In this document: positions 26,041 through 35,069 of the stretch, piece after piece
How positions within the stretch are numbered: the stretch's first letter is position 1
Layout: each line of letters begins with the position of its first letter
Assembly (NCBI GenBank): GCA_963676435.2
Contig: CAXXOZ010000018.1
Coordinates: forward strand, 372,001 to 436,000
Direction: 5' to 3'
Source: CAXXOZ01 sp963676435
GTDB taxonomy: Bacteria > Bacillota > Clostridia > Lachnospirales > Lachnospiraceae
DNA: 64,000 nt
Program-made: the position numbers and the translations under genes
Notes under the pieces: generated by a model
What the model saw: the letters and a program-made list of their open reading frames with translations, nothing else
Databases searched by the model: none
What the model was told of the DNA's origin: nothing

Positions 26041-26961
26041 ATGAGTGCAATTATTAAAGTAGAAAACTTTACAAAAAAATATGGTGAATTCACAGCAGTT
26101 AATGATATTTCATTTGAAGTGGAAGAAGGTAGTATATTTGCTTTCCTTGGCCCAAACGGAGCTGGAAAAAGTACGACTATAAATACTTTATGCACTATTT
26201 TTGAGAAAACACTAGGAAAACTTACAATAGATGGAAAAGATGTAACTACACAAAAAAGTGAAGTGAGATCTGCTATAGGTGTTGTTTTTCAGGATTCCAC
26301 ATTGGACCTAAAGATGACTGTAGAAGAAAACTTGAAAATGCATTGTGTTTTTTATAATGTCCCAAAGAAAGATGTAGAGGAAAGGATTAGTTTTGTTCTT
26401 CAGTTAGTTGAACTTTCAGGTGAAAGAAAAAAACTGGTTGGGGCCTTATCAGGAGGTATGAAAAGAAGGCTGGAAATAGCCAGAGGACTTATACATTATC
26501 CAAAAGTCTTGTTTTTAGATGAACCAACAACTGGACTAGATCCCCAAACAAGAAAACATATATGGGAATATCTTGTGAAGCTTCAAAAAGAAAGAAATAT
26601 AACAATATTTTTAACAACACACTATATGGAAGAGGCCGAAATATGTAATAAAATAGCAATTATAGATGGTGGAAAAATAGTTGCTCACGATACAACACAT
26701 GCCTTAAAAAAGGAATATACTAAGGATAAAGCATATATAACTCCTGTTAATGGAGAAGAGCTTGAAAAATATTTTTTTGAAAATAATATTTACTATACAA
26801 AAAAAGAGGGTTACTACAAAGTAAATGCTGAAGATAAAGTGGCCGTTATGGAAATCATTAGCAATCAAAAACAAAATATATCTGATATAGAAATCAAAAA
26901 AGGATCATTTAATGATGTTTTCTTAGAAATAACAGGCAAAAAAATCAGGGAGGAAATCTAG
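26041..26961 (+). CDS. ABC transporter ATP-binding protein (ABC-2 type export)
   Basis: A 306-residue nucleotide-binding subunit of the DrrA-like family: Walker A GPNGAGKST, Q-loop VVFQD, signature LSGGMKRR, Walker B VLFLDEPTTGLD and switch histidine in TTHYMEEAE. The C-terminal 80 residues form the extra domain common in DrrA-type proteins. Its stop is directly followed by the ATG of the permease at 26962, so they form one transporter. The cargo cannot be deduced. It lies 39 bases after the hydrogenase, on the same strand, and could be co-transcribed. Confidence 0.93.
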   Translation: MSAIIKVENFTKKYGEFTAVNDISFEVEEGSIFAFLGPNGAGKSTTINTLCTIFEKTLGKLTIDGKDVTTQKSEVRSAIGVVFQDSTLDLKMTVEENLKMHCVFYNVPKKDVEERISFVLQLVELSGERKKLVGALSGGMKRRLEIARGLIHYPKVLFLDEPTTGLDPQTRKHIWEYLVKLQKERNITIFLTTHYMEEAEICNKIAIIDGGKIVAHDTTHALKKEYTKDKAYITPVNGEELEKYFFENNIYYTKKEGYYKVNAEDKVAVMEIISNQKQNISDIEIKKGSFNDVFLEITGKKIREEI

Positions 26962-27798
26962 ATGAGTACGATAATGATTCTTTGGAAAAGAGGAATAAAA
27001 GCTTTTATAAGGAATAAAACAGGACTTGTTTTTTCTCTTATTTTTCCATTCTTTTTTGTTTATGTTTTTGGAGCCATTTTTAAAAATGAATTTATAGATA
27101 ACCCAGTTGCATATATGCTTTCAGGTATAGTTATTACGACAGTTTTTGAAAGTTCTTTAAATCTTGCATCAACTACGGTGGATGATATGGTAAGTGGATT
27201 TATGAAAGAAGTTTTAGTTTCCCCAGTAAAAAGAATATATATTTCCATGGGACAGCTATTATCAGCTGCTACTGTTGCTACTATACAGGGGTGTTTAGTC
27301 TTGATATTAGGTATGTTTATTGGAATAAGATTTACTTCATGGGTAACTCCAATTTTTATAATAATTTCAATGATATTTGTAGGTATAGTTTTTTCAAGTG
27401 TAGGACTATATCTAGCTACTAAAGTAAGAAATGGACAAACCTTTCAGATTGTAAAAATGGCAGTTACAATGCCCCTTACATTTATCTCTGGCGCATATAT
27501 ACCTTTATCATTGTTGCCAGAATCATTAAGATATGTATCATATTTTAATCCAATGACATATGCTACGGCTTTTTTTAGAATGGTCGTATTGGAAAAAGCC
27601 AACATACCTACAAATCAGCTAGTAAATGAAGGTTTAGTAATTAGCATAAATGGATTTATAGTTACACCTTTATTTTCATTTTTAATTATACTTTTAATAG
27701 GAGCAATATTTATTTCTCTTTCAACATATTCTTTTGTAAAAACGGATTTTTCAAAACTTAATAGAAGCGCTAGAGACGCTGACGCTATTTGGGGTTAA
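26962..27798 (+). CDS. ABC-2 type transporter permease
   Basis: A 278-residue membrane subunit with about six hydrophobic helices and the ABC-2 signature around FISGAYIPLSLLPESLRYVSYFNPMTYATAFFR. It starts immediately after the stop codon of its ATPase partner. The TM layout (loop with V-D-D-M-V-S-G-F-M-K-E between helices 2 and 3) is typical of the DrrB exporter family. Cargo unknown; lipid, antibiotic or peptide are all possible. Confidence 0.92.
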   Translation: MSTIMILWKRGIKAFIRNKTGLVFSLIFPFFFVYVFGAIFKNEFIDNPVAYMLSGIVITTVFESSLNLASTTVDDMVSGFMKEVLVSPVKRIYISMGQLLSAATVATIQGCLVLILGMFIGIRFTSWVTPIFIIISMIFVGIVFSSVGLYLATKVRNGQTFQIVKMAVTMPLTFISGAYIPLSLLPESLRYVSYFNPMTYATAFFRMVVLEKANIPTNQLVNEGLVISINGFIVTPLFSFLIILLIGAIFISLSTYSFVKTDFSKLNRSARDADAIWG

Positions 27799-27853
27799 AT
27801 CTATGCTTTAATATGTTATAATTATAAAATAATTTTAAAAAGAGGTTAAATAA

Positions 27854-28834
27854 TTGATTAATGAAAAGCTCCTTGAGCAGATAAAACAAATAACAATAGA
27901 AGAGCAAAAGTTTTTAGATGGAAGTACTCAAATAGATAAAAATATCTATGTTGAGGATTCTGATGTTATTATTGACAGTCGAAAAATTATTAATAATGGA
28001 AAATTAATTCAAATAAGGCCTCATGCAAGATTTGTACATTATCCAAAGCACAGACATAATTATATAGAGGCTGTATATATGTGCATGGGACAAACCAAAC
28101 ATATAATTAATGGGGATGAAATCATTTTAAAAGAAGGTGAACTTCTTTTTATTAATCAGAATTCTGTTCAAGAAATCTTTCCAGCGGGAGCAGAAGATAT
28201 TGCTATTAACTTTATTATACTTCCTGAGTTTTTCAATGTTCCTCTTCAATTAATCGGTGAAGAGGAAAATCTTATAAGGGATTTTATTATTGGTTGTCTT
28301 CAAGGAGACGACTCAGCAATAGAATACCTTCACTTTAAAATCTCAGAAGTTTTGCCAATACAAAATTTAATGGAAAATTTAATCTGGACTATTTGGAACA
28401 ACCAGCAGAACAAAAGAAGTATAAATCAGGTAACTATGGCGTTATTGTTTTTGCAGTTGATTAATCATACAGATAAACTTACAGCAGGAGAAAACAATCT
28501 AGACAAAAATATAATGTTTGCAGTATTAAGATATATAGAAGAAAATTATAAAAACGGTAGATTTGATACTCTGGCAGAAGAATTAAACTATGATATGTAC
28601 TGGCTTAGCAGAATGGTAAAAAAACAGACAGGAAAAACATTCACAGAGCTGATGCAGGTCAAAAGATTAAATCAGGCTACTTTTTTACTTCGCACAACGA
28701 AGCTTTCGATTGCCGACATTGGTAATATGGTAGGATATGATAACTTAAGCTATTTCCATAGGATTTTCAAAGAAAAGTATGGAGTATCTCCTAAAACTTA
28801 TAGAAAGTCGGAAAATATTTATAGTGAAAAATAA
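27854..28834 (+). CDS. AraC-family regulator, probable rhamnose regulator
   Basis: A 326-residue AraC-family activator. A cupin sensor (about residues 55-130) contains P-K-H-R-H-N-Y-I-E and L-K-E-G-E-L-L-F-I. A C-terminal DNA-binding domain (about 215-315) ends in S-Y-F-H-R-I-F-K-E-K-Y-G-V-S-P-K-T-Y. A TTG at 27854 is the only in-frame start placed properly after AAAGAGG. It lies directly upstream of rhaB, separated by a terminator at 28847, and so is the natural candidate to activate the rhamnose genes. The inducer is inferred only from position. Confidence 0.85.
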   Translation: MINEKLLEQIKQITIEEQKFLDGSTQIDKNIYVEDSDVIIDSRKIINNGKLIQIRPHARFVHYPKHRHNYIEAVYMCMGQTKHIINGDEIILKEGELLFINQNSVQEIFPAGAEDIAINFIILPEFFNVPLQLIGEEENLIRDFIIGCLQGDDSAIEYLHFKISEVLPIQNLMENLIWTIWNNQQNKRSINQVTMALLFLQLINHTDKLTAGENNLDKNIMFAVLRYIEENYKNGRFDTLAEELNYDMYWLSRMVKKQTGKTFTELMQVKRLNQATFLLRTTKLSIADIGNMVGYDNLSYFHRIFKEKYGVSPKTYRKSENIYSEK

Positions 28835-28846
28835 AAATTGCAAGAG

Positions 28847-28882
28847 AGGACACTTTTTAACACAAATAGTGTCCTTTTTTTT
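28847..28882 (+). terminator. terminator between the AraC regulator and rhaB
   Basis: An 8-bp perfect stem AGGACACT (28847-28854) and AGTGTCCT (28868-28875), 13-base loop, then eight T residues to 28882. Confidence 0.88.
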
Positions 28883-28935
28883 GTTGTCTAAATTAAATAT
28901 AATTGTTTTAAAAGATGTGAAAGGAAATCGTGATT

Positions 28936-30336
28936 ATGAAATATTATCTCGCGATAGATATAGGTGCTTCTAGTGGTAGACATATATTATCCCACTTAGA
29001 AGACGGTCGTATAGTTTTAGAAGAAATATACAGATTTGAAAATGAGATAAAAGAGGTGGATGGGTCCCTTTGTTGGGAACTTGATCGTCTTTTTAATGAA
29101 ATATTAAATGGTCTAAAAAAATGTAAAGAAATTGGAAAAATTCCTAAATCAGTAGGTATAGATACTTGGGGAGTTGACTTCGTTCTATTAGATAATAATG
29201 AAAAAATAATAGGTAAAACTATTGGATATAGAGATTCAAGAACTACTGGAATGGATGAAAAAGTTTATGAAGTGATTTCAGAAAAAGATTTATACAAAAG
29301 AAATGGAATTCAAAAACAGATATTTAATTCAATTTATCAATTGATGGCAATAAAAGAAAACAATATTGAAGATTTAAATAAAAGTGAAACATTTTTAATG
29401 ATTCCAGATTATTTTCATTATTTATTAACAGGAGAAAAGGTTTGTGAATATACAAACGCAACAACTACACAGCTAGTTAGTCCTGAAACTAAAGACTGGG
29501 ATTATGAGCTTATTAAAATGTTGGGTATTAAGGAGAGTATTTTCCCGAAAATAGCTAAACCAGGAAGTTTCATCGGAAAATTTAAAAATGAGATAAAAGA
29601 TAAAATAGGTTTTGACTGTAAAGTTATTATTCCTGCAACTCATGATACTGCATCTGCAGTGGCAGCAGTTCCAGCAACAACTGACAATTTTCTATACATA
29701 AGTTCTGGTACTTGGTCATTAATGGGTACAGAGACAAAGAAGGCTGATTGTAGTGAAGAAAGTCAAAAGTTAAACTTCACAAATGAGGGCGGATATGAGT
29801 ATAGATTTAGATACTTAAAGAACATAATGGGGCTATGGATGATTCAGTCTGTAAGAAAAGAAATCGGAAAAGAATATTCCTTTGCACAGCTTAGTGAAAT
29901 GGCTGAAGGAGAGAGTATTAGTTCCTTAGTTGACTGTAATGATTCCAGATTTTTAGCTCCTGAAAATATGACCCAGGAAATAAAAAAATATTGTATAGAG
30001 ACAAATCAGAAGGTTCCAGAAACAATATCAGAAATCTCAAGTGTTATATATAACAGTCTGGCAAATAATTATGCTAAGGCTGGCAAAGAGCTTGAAAAGA
30101 TGATGAATACAAAATTCGACACTATTTGTGTAGTGGGTGGAGGTGCTAATGCCGAATACTTAAATAAGCTTACATCTAAATACACAAAGAAAAATGTACA
30201 GGCAGGACCAACTGAAGCAACAGCAATAGGAAACATAGTGATACAACTTATTGAAAACGGAGAAATTGAAAACTTAAGTGAAGCCAGAAAAATAATACAT
30301 GACTCATTTCAAATAACAAAATACAAAGAATTTTAA
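28936..30336 (+). CDS. rhaB: rhamnulokinase RhaB
   Basis: RhaB phosphorylates L-rhamnulose. The 466-residue FGGY-family kinase starts with the phosphate-binding segment LAIDIGASSGR. It has the catalytic base region in GIDTWGVDF, GYRDSRT, the conserved ATHDTASAVAAVP and ISSGTWSLMG segments, and CVVGGGANAEYLNKLTSK near the C-terminus. These identify RhaB rather than a generic FGGY kinase. The ATG at 28936 has AAAGGA upstream, while an alternative GTG at 28930 is too close. It is followed 16 bases later by rhaA. Confidence 0.93.
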   Translation: MKYYLAIDIGASSGRHILSHLEDGRIVLEEIYRFENEIKEVDGSLCWELDRLFNEILNGLKKCKEIGKIPKSVGIDTWGVDFVLLDNNEKIIGKTIGYRDSRTTGMDEKVYEVISEKDLYKRNGIQKQIFNSIYQLMAIKENNIEDLNKSETFLMIPDYFHYLLTGEKVCEYTNATTTQLVSPETKDWDYELIKMLGIKESIFPKIAKPGSFIGKFKNEIKDKIGFDCKVIIPATHDTASAVAAVPATTDNFLYISSGTWSLMGTETKKADCSEESQKLNFTNEGGYEYRFRYLKNIMGLWMIQSVRKEIGKEYSFAQLSEMAEGESISSLVDCNDSRFLAPENMTQEIKKYCIETNQKVPETISEISSVIYNSLANNYAKAGKELEKMMNTKFDTICVVGGGANAEYLNKLTSKYTKKNVQAGPTEATAIGNIVIQLIENGEIENLSEARKIIHDSFQITKYKEF

Positions 30337-30352
30337 TACCGGAGGTTGAAAA

Positions 30353-31606
30353 ATGACAAATAAAGAGCGCTATAATTTAGCAAAAGAAGCATATTCAGGG
30401 ATTGGAGTAGACACAGATCAGGCTATAAAAATCTTATCAGGAATACCTATATCAATGCATTGTTGGCAAGGTGATGATGTAACAGGTTTTGATCATGAGG
30501 GACCTTTATCAGGAGGCATACAAACAACAGGAAATTATCCTGGTAAAGCGACAACACCAGAAGAGTTAATGGCAGATATTAAAAAAGCATTAAGTCTTGT
30601 GCCAGGTAAACATAAATTAAACCTTCATGCTTCATATGCCATTTTTGAAGATGGAGAATTTGCAGACAGAGATAAATTAGAACCTAAACATTTTAGCAAA
30701 TGGGTAGAGTTTGCCAAAGAAAATGATTTAGCCTTAGATTTTAACCCTACATATTTTTCACATGACAAAGTTGAAAATGGTTTAACACTTTCTTGTCCAA
30801 ATGAAGATATTAGAAATTTTTGGATTGAACATGGAAAAGCATGTATAAAAATCTCAGAATATTTTGCTACAGAACTTGGTAAGCCATGTACCATGAATAT
30901 ATGGATACCAGATGGATATAAAGATGTTCCGGCTGACAGAATGGGACCAAGAGAAAGATATAAAGATTCATTAGATAAAATTTTAGCAATTCCTTATGAT
31001 AAAGAAAAAGTTATAGTTTGTCTAGAATCAAAAGTATTTGGTATAGGTGTTGAATCATACACTGTAGGTTCAAGTGAATTTACATTAAATTATGCGGCAA
31101 AGAACGGAATAGTATCGTTACTTGATAATGGACATTATCACCCAACAGAAGTTGTTTCAGACAAAATTTCTGCGATGTTACTTTTCAACGAAAAAGTCGT
31201 TTTACATATCACAAGACCTGTAAGATGGGACAGCGATCATGTGGTATTATTTGATGATGAAACAAAAGAAATAGCAAAAGAAGTTATAAGAAATGATGCA
31301 ATAGACAGAGTTTTAATAGCTCTTGACTTCTTTGATGCAAGTATAAATAGAATAAGTGCCTGGGTAGTAGGGATGAGAAATATGCAAAAAGCTTTATTAT
31401 ATGCACTACTTTCTCCAAATAAAAAACTTAAAGACTTACAAGATGAGTCAGCATTTTCTGAGCTAATGATGCTTCAGGAAGAGGTTAAAACTTATCCTTT
31501 TGGTGATGTATGGAATTATTTTTGTGAATCTAACAATGTGCCAGTAAAAGAACAATGGTTTGAAGAAGTTAGAGCCTATGAAAATGATGTATTATCAAAA
31601 AGATAA
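30353..31606 (+). CDS. rhaA: L-rhamnose isomerase RhaA
   Basis: RhaA interconverts L-rhamnose and L-rhamnulose with a divalent metal. The 417-residue protein shows ISMHCWQGDDVTGF, GGIQTTGNYPGKA and LNLHASYA near the start. A metal-site segment LDFNPTYFSHDK follows, then SLLDNGHYHPTEVVSD, all typical of RhaA. The GGAGG site precedes the ATG. It lies between rhaB and the tandem-domain aldolase, giving the complete rhamnose route: isomerase, kinase, aldolase. Confidence 0.95.
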   Translation: MTNKERYNLAKEAYSGIGVDTDQAIKILSGIPISMHCWQGDDVTGFDHEGPLSGGIQTTGNYPGKATTPEELMADIKKALSLVPGKHKLNLHASYAIFEDGEFADRDKLEPKHFSKWVEFAKENDLALDFNPTYFSHDKVENGLTLSCPNEDIRNFWIEHGKACIKISEYFATELGKPCTMNIWIPDGYKDVPADRMGPRERYKDSLDKILAIPYDKEKVIVCLESKVFGIGVESYTVGSSEFTLNYAAKNGIVSLLDNGHYHPTEVVSDKISAMLLFNEKVVLHITRPVRWDSDHVVLFDDETKEIAKEVIRNDAIDRVLIALDFFDASINRISAWVVGMRNMQKALLYALLSPNKKLKDLQDESAFSELMMLQEEVKTYPFGDVWNYFCESNNVPVKEQWFEEVRAYENDVLSKR

Positions 31607-31713
31607 TAATTACAAGAGCAGGTGCTCATAAAATGATGGAACATGTTATTATCTCCTTTTTAAAAAATATTTGATTAGTTTGTTTTAGTTACATTTTTTA
31701 TGAGTGTGTTCAC

Positions 31714-31742
31714 GCAAGCAGCCTCCACCTTAGGCTGCTTGC
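31714..31742 (+). other. strong hairpin between rhaA and the aldolase gene
   Basis: A perfect 10-bp inverted repeat, GCAAGCAGCC (31714-31723) and GGCTGCTTGC (31733-31742), with a 9-base loop, sits 38 bases before the aldolase start. No T run follows, so it is not a standard terminator. It could be an RNA processing or stabilising element that adjusts aldolase expression relative to rhaBA. Confidence 0.6.
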
Positions 31743-31779
31743 TATAAAGAGAAAAAACAATTAGAAGGATGGTGCGAAT

Positions 31780-33069
31780 ATGAATATTAATTATCTACAC
31801 CCAGCAGATCAGCTTGTGATGATAATGGACAGAATTTATAAATATGGAATGACAACTACATCTGGTGGGAATTTGTCTATAATGGATGAAAATGGAGATG
31901 TTTGGATTACTCCAGGCGGAATAGACAAAGGTACATTGACCAGAAAAGATATGATTTGTATAAAAAAAGATGGTTCTATAGAAGGTATTCATAAACCTTC
32001 AAGTGAATATCCATTTCACCTAAAAGTATATGAAAGCAGAAGTGATGTGAAAGCTGTATTGCATGCTCATCCACCAGCTTTAGTGGCTTTTAGTATAGTA
32101 AGAGGTATGCCGGATACAAAACTACTTGCAAATTCCTGTATGAAATGTGGAAAAATTGAAATAGCAGAATACGGCTTACCAGGAAGTGGTGAGCTAGGAG
32201 AAAAAATTGCAAAGAAATTTAAGGCGGGCTGTGATATTGCAGTTCTTGAAAATCATGGAGTTGTAGTTGGGGATGTGAATCTGTTTGAAGCATTTAAATC
32301 TTTCGAAACTTTAGATTTTGCAGCAAGATTAGAAATTCAGGCAATAAATTTTGGTGAATTAAAAAAACTTACTGATGAACAAATTGATTTTGCAAAAGAA
32401 AACTCAAGTTGTAAAGCAGAAGAATTTAAAATGGAAAATTATTCAAGTCAAGAAAAAGCTATAAGAAGAGATATATGTGAAATGTCAAAAAGAGCTTACG
32501 ACCAACAATTGTTCAATAGTACTCAGGGATCGTTTTCTGTTAGAATGAGTGATGGTTCTTTTATAATTACTCCTGATAATTTAGATACAAAGTATTTAGA
32601 ACCAAAAGATTTGGTAAGAGTAAGGGAAGGAAAAAGAGAAGAAGGAAAAATACCTTGTGTTTCATATAAAATACACCAGGAGATTTATAAAATGTATCCA
32701 GATGTTATGTCTGTTTCTGTTGCGAGCCCTACCTATACAATGGCTTTTGCAGTTACGCAAGAAGAACTTGATTCAAGAACTATACCAGAAAGTTATATTT
32801 TACTTAGAGATGTAAAAAAACTACCGTTTGAATTCTATTATACTAAGCCTGAAGAAATTGCAAAGCAGGTAAACTTAGATAAACCTATGGTTTTAGTGAA
32901 AAATAGCTGTATTGTTTCGGTTGGATCAAGTTTATTAAATGCATTTGACCGACTTGAAGTTGCTGAATACAGTGCAAAAGCTATATTAGCAACTAAGCAA
33001 TTAGGAAATATTGTTAAAATAAATGATAAACAAATCGATGATTTAAAAGTAGCTTTTAAATTAAATTAA
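31780..33069 (+). CDS. tandem class II aldolase/adducin-fold protein, probable rhamnulose-1-phosphate aldolase
   Basis: A 429-residue protein made of two class II aldolase domains. Domain 1 (about 1-205) has the active-site pattern: SGGNLS, ITPGG, candidate catalytic acid in PSSEYPFH, zinc histidines H95 and H97 in LHAHPP, and H159 in ENHGVVVG. Domain 2 (about 220-425) aligns with it through GSFSVR and IITPDNLD. However, SVASPT replaces HAHP and VKNSCIVSVG replaces the ENHG segment, so it has lost the metal ligands. The first domain should cleave rhamnulose 1-phosphate to lactaldehyde and DHAP, inferred from the rhaB-rhaA context. RBS AGAAGGA. Confidence 0.85.
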   Translation: MNINYLHPADQLVMIMDRIYKYGMTTTSGGNLSIMDENGDVWITPGGIDKGTLTRKDMICIKKDGSIEGIHKPSSEYPFHLKVYESRSDVKAVLHAHPPALVAFSIVRGMPDTKLLANSCMKCGKIEIAEYGLPGSGELGEKIAKKFKAGCDIAVLENHGVVVGDVNLFEAFKSFETLDFAARLEIQAINFGELKKLTDEQIDFAKENSSCKAEEFKMENYSSQEKAIRRDICEMSKRAYDQQLFNSTQGSFSVRMSDGSFIITPDNLDTKYLEPKDLVRVREGKREEGKIPCVSYKIHQEIYKMYPDVMSVSVASPTYTMAFAVTQEELDSRTIPESYILLRDVKKLPFEFYYTKPEEIAKQVNLDKPMVLVKNSCIVSVGSSLLNAFDRLEVAEYSAKAILATKQLGNIVKINDKQIDDLKVAFKLN

Positions 33070-33093
33070 TTAAAAATAGTTTTGAAAAACTAT

Positions 33094-33116
33094 CAGCCTT
33101 CTTAAAAAGAAGGCTG
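33094..33116 (+). terminator. hairpin after the aldolase gene
   Basis: A perfect 10-bp stem CAGCCTTCTT (33094-33103) and AAGAAGGCTG (33107-33116) with a three-base loop, 25 bases after the stop. The following AATTTAAT is a weak T tract, so termination may be partial. Confidence 0.6.
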
Positions 33117-33272
33117 AATTTAATAAAATATAAAAAATAAATAATCTTTACAACATAATATACTCTTATGCAATTCAATTACAGCTTGCAATTTTCACTA
33201 TTTTTGAGTATATTTTAATGTAGAGCACATTTTTAGAACATAACTGTGTGAATAAGAATGAGGAGAACTATT

Positions 33273-34256
33273 ATGCAAAATTCAAAAGCAAAAATAACAG
33301 GATTAGGGATATATGCACCAGAAAAAAGACTAACTAATTCTGATTTGGAAAAAATGGTTGATACGAATGATGAGTGGATTGTTCAAAGAACTGGTATAAA
33401 AGAGAGAAGAATCACAAGAGAAGATGAATTTACTAGTGATATGTGCTATGAAGCAATACTAGACCTTATGAAAAGATACGATAAAAAAGTTGATGACGTT
33501 GATTTTATATTAGCTTGTACACTTACACCAGATTTTAGAACACCTAGTGTAAGTTCATATCTGCAGGCAAAATTTGACATGAAAAATACAGGAGCAATAG
33601 ATTTAAATGCAGCATGTGCAGGTTTTGCATATGGTCTTCATATCGCAAATGGACTTGTTAGTTCAGGACTTCATAAAAAAGTCCTTGTAATTGGAGCAGA
33701 AACACTTTCAAAAATTGTAGATTTTACTGATAGAGCAACATGTGTACTCTTTGGTGATGGTGCTGGAGCAGCTCTTGTTGAATATGACGAAGAAAATCCT
33801 AGTTTTATTTCTTCTACAGTAGGTTCAGCTGGAGAAATCGGTCATCATTTATACTGTAGTAACATGTCAACGACTATGAATGGTGCAACACTAGTAAATA
33901 ATGATAAAGTAGTACAAGCTGGGGCTGCGGTATACAAATGGGCTGTAAAAACGGTTCCTAAAGGCATTGAAAAGGTTTTAAGCGGTACTGGTTATACTAT
34001 AGATGATATTGACTGGTTTATACCTCATAGTGCGAATTTAAGAATGATTGAATCAATATGCGAAAAAAGTGGAATTCCATTAGAAAAAACACTATACAGT
34101 CTTGTGGAATATGGTAACACTTCATCGGCAACAATACCATTATCTATAGATATAGGATTAAAGCAAGGAAAAATTAAAAAAGGTGATTTAGTTCTAATGT
34201 ATGGATTTGGTGGTGGATTAGCACACTCTGGACATTTAGTTAGATGGGAAATATAA
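33273..34256 (+). CDS. fabH: beta-ketoacyl-ACP synthase III (FabH)
   Basis: FabH condenses an acyl-CoA with malonyl-ACP to start fatty-acid synthesis. The 327-residue protein has the catalytic cysteine in NAACAGFAYG, the histidine in DWFIPHSANLRMIE and the asparagine in EYGNTSSATIP, all at expected spacing. The TNDEWIVQRTGIKERR segment is diagnostic. The ATG at 33273 is preferred because GAGGAG lies at 33260-33265; an earlier ATG at 33258 overlaps that site. No other fab genes are nearby, so this may be a second FabH copy for branched or special starters. Confidence 0.93.
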   Translation: MQNSKAKITGLGIYAPEKRLTNSDLEKMVDTNDEWIVQRTGIKERRITREDEFTSDMCYEAILDLMKRYDKKVDDVDFILACTLTPDFRTPSVSSYLQAKFDMKNTGAIDLNAACAGFAYGLHIANGLVSSGLHKKVLVIGAETLSKIVDFTDRATCVLFGDGAGAALVEYDEENPSFISSTVGSAGEIGHHLYCSNMSTTMNGATLVNNDKVVQAGAAVYKWAVKTVPKGIEKVLSGTGYTIDDIDWFIPHSANLRMIESICEKSGIPLEKTLYSLVEYGNTSSATIPLSIDIGLKQGKIKKGDLVLMYGFGGGLAHSGHLVRWEI

Positions 34257-34268
34257 GATAAAAACAAT

Positions 34269-34306
34269 AAAGACCTATATTAGCAGTTTTGCTAGTATAG
34301 GTCTTT
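34269..34306. terminator. bidirectional terminator between fabH and the lipoprotein gene
   Basis: A 17-bp stem with one G-U pair, 34269-34285 and 34290-34306, has a 4-base GTTT loop and is flanked by A and T runs. It sits between converging genes. Confidence 0.88.
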
Positions 34307-34324
34307 CTTAATTTACTAGGAAAG

Positions 34325-34987
34325 CTAATCAATAGTAAATGTATTTAATGATGTATAAAGAAGAGCTGTAGAGCCTGAACCTTCCATGTAATAATATTCT
34401 TCAGTTATAAGATAAACATCACCGCCATCCTGAATAGCAAAAAATGTTTTAGTAAAATCAGTTGTTCCAGATGTGTAATAAAGATAAGCTACTTTTGCAT
34501 TATAGTTATTTATTGTTAGTGTTGTGTTTTCTATAGGGTCAGGTATGGAATTCTCTAAAACCACCTGATCCATAACATCTGCTACATTTGTGTTTGGTTT
34601 TAATGCTATGCTGACATATGAATGAGGATCAATAGCATCGGTTACTCTGTTTTTTATATAATAAATATCAGCAGTTTCGCCTTTAACAAATTTCATGGTG
34701 TCTGTAAAGTAAAGCATTGTATAACCAAGGTTACTTGTATGATATGCAGCTGGATGTGTTTGTACATCACCTTCAACTGAAATAGTTTCGTCGGTTTCAA
34801 CTTCAGAGTCCTCAGATGTTTGCTCTTCATATATTGTCGTTGTTTCGGCTAAAGTTGTTGTTTGAGTTTCAGTAGTTGTAGAAGCTTCAGTTTCTGAATC
34901 TGAATTTCTTCCACAAGCAGAAGTAGTAATAACCATAGATGTTAATAAAACAATTAAACTACTGAAAATAAATAATTTCTTCACCAT
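34325..34987 (-). CDS. uncharacterised lipoprotein with Thr/Glu-rich linker
   Basis: A 220-residue exported lipoprotein: signal peptide, lipobox TTSACG (Cys about residue 25), then a low-complexity linker rich in Thr, Glu and Ser (about 30-75) such as TETQTTTLAETTT. A globular C-terminal domain (about 80-220) follows. I do not recognise the C-terminal domain. The linker suggests a surface protein that displays its domain away from the membrane. The start has a run of G as ribosome site. It forms a single-gene unit opposite fabH. Confidence 0.6.
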   Translation of the reverse strand: MVKKLFIFSSLIVLLTSMVITTSACGRNSDSETEASTTTETQTTTLAETTTIYEEQTSEDSEVETDETISVEGDVQTHPAAYHTSNLGYTMLYFTDTMKFVKGETADIYYIKNRVTDAIDPHSYVSIALKPNTNVADVMDQVVLENSIPDPIENTTLTINNYNAKVAYLYYTSGTTDFTKTFFAIQDGGDVYLITEEYYYMEGSGSTALLYTSLNTFTID

Positions 34988-35069
34988 ATTTCCCCCCTGT
35001 AAATATAATCATTTTTACAATTAATATTATGTTATTTAATATAGTGATTGTCAAGGAAATCGGCATATT

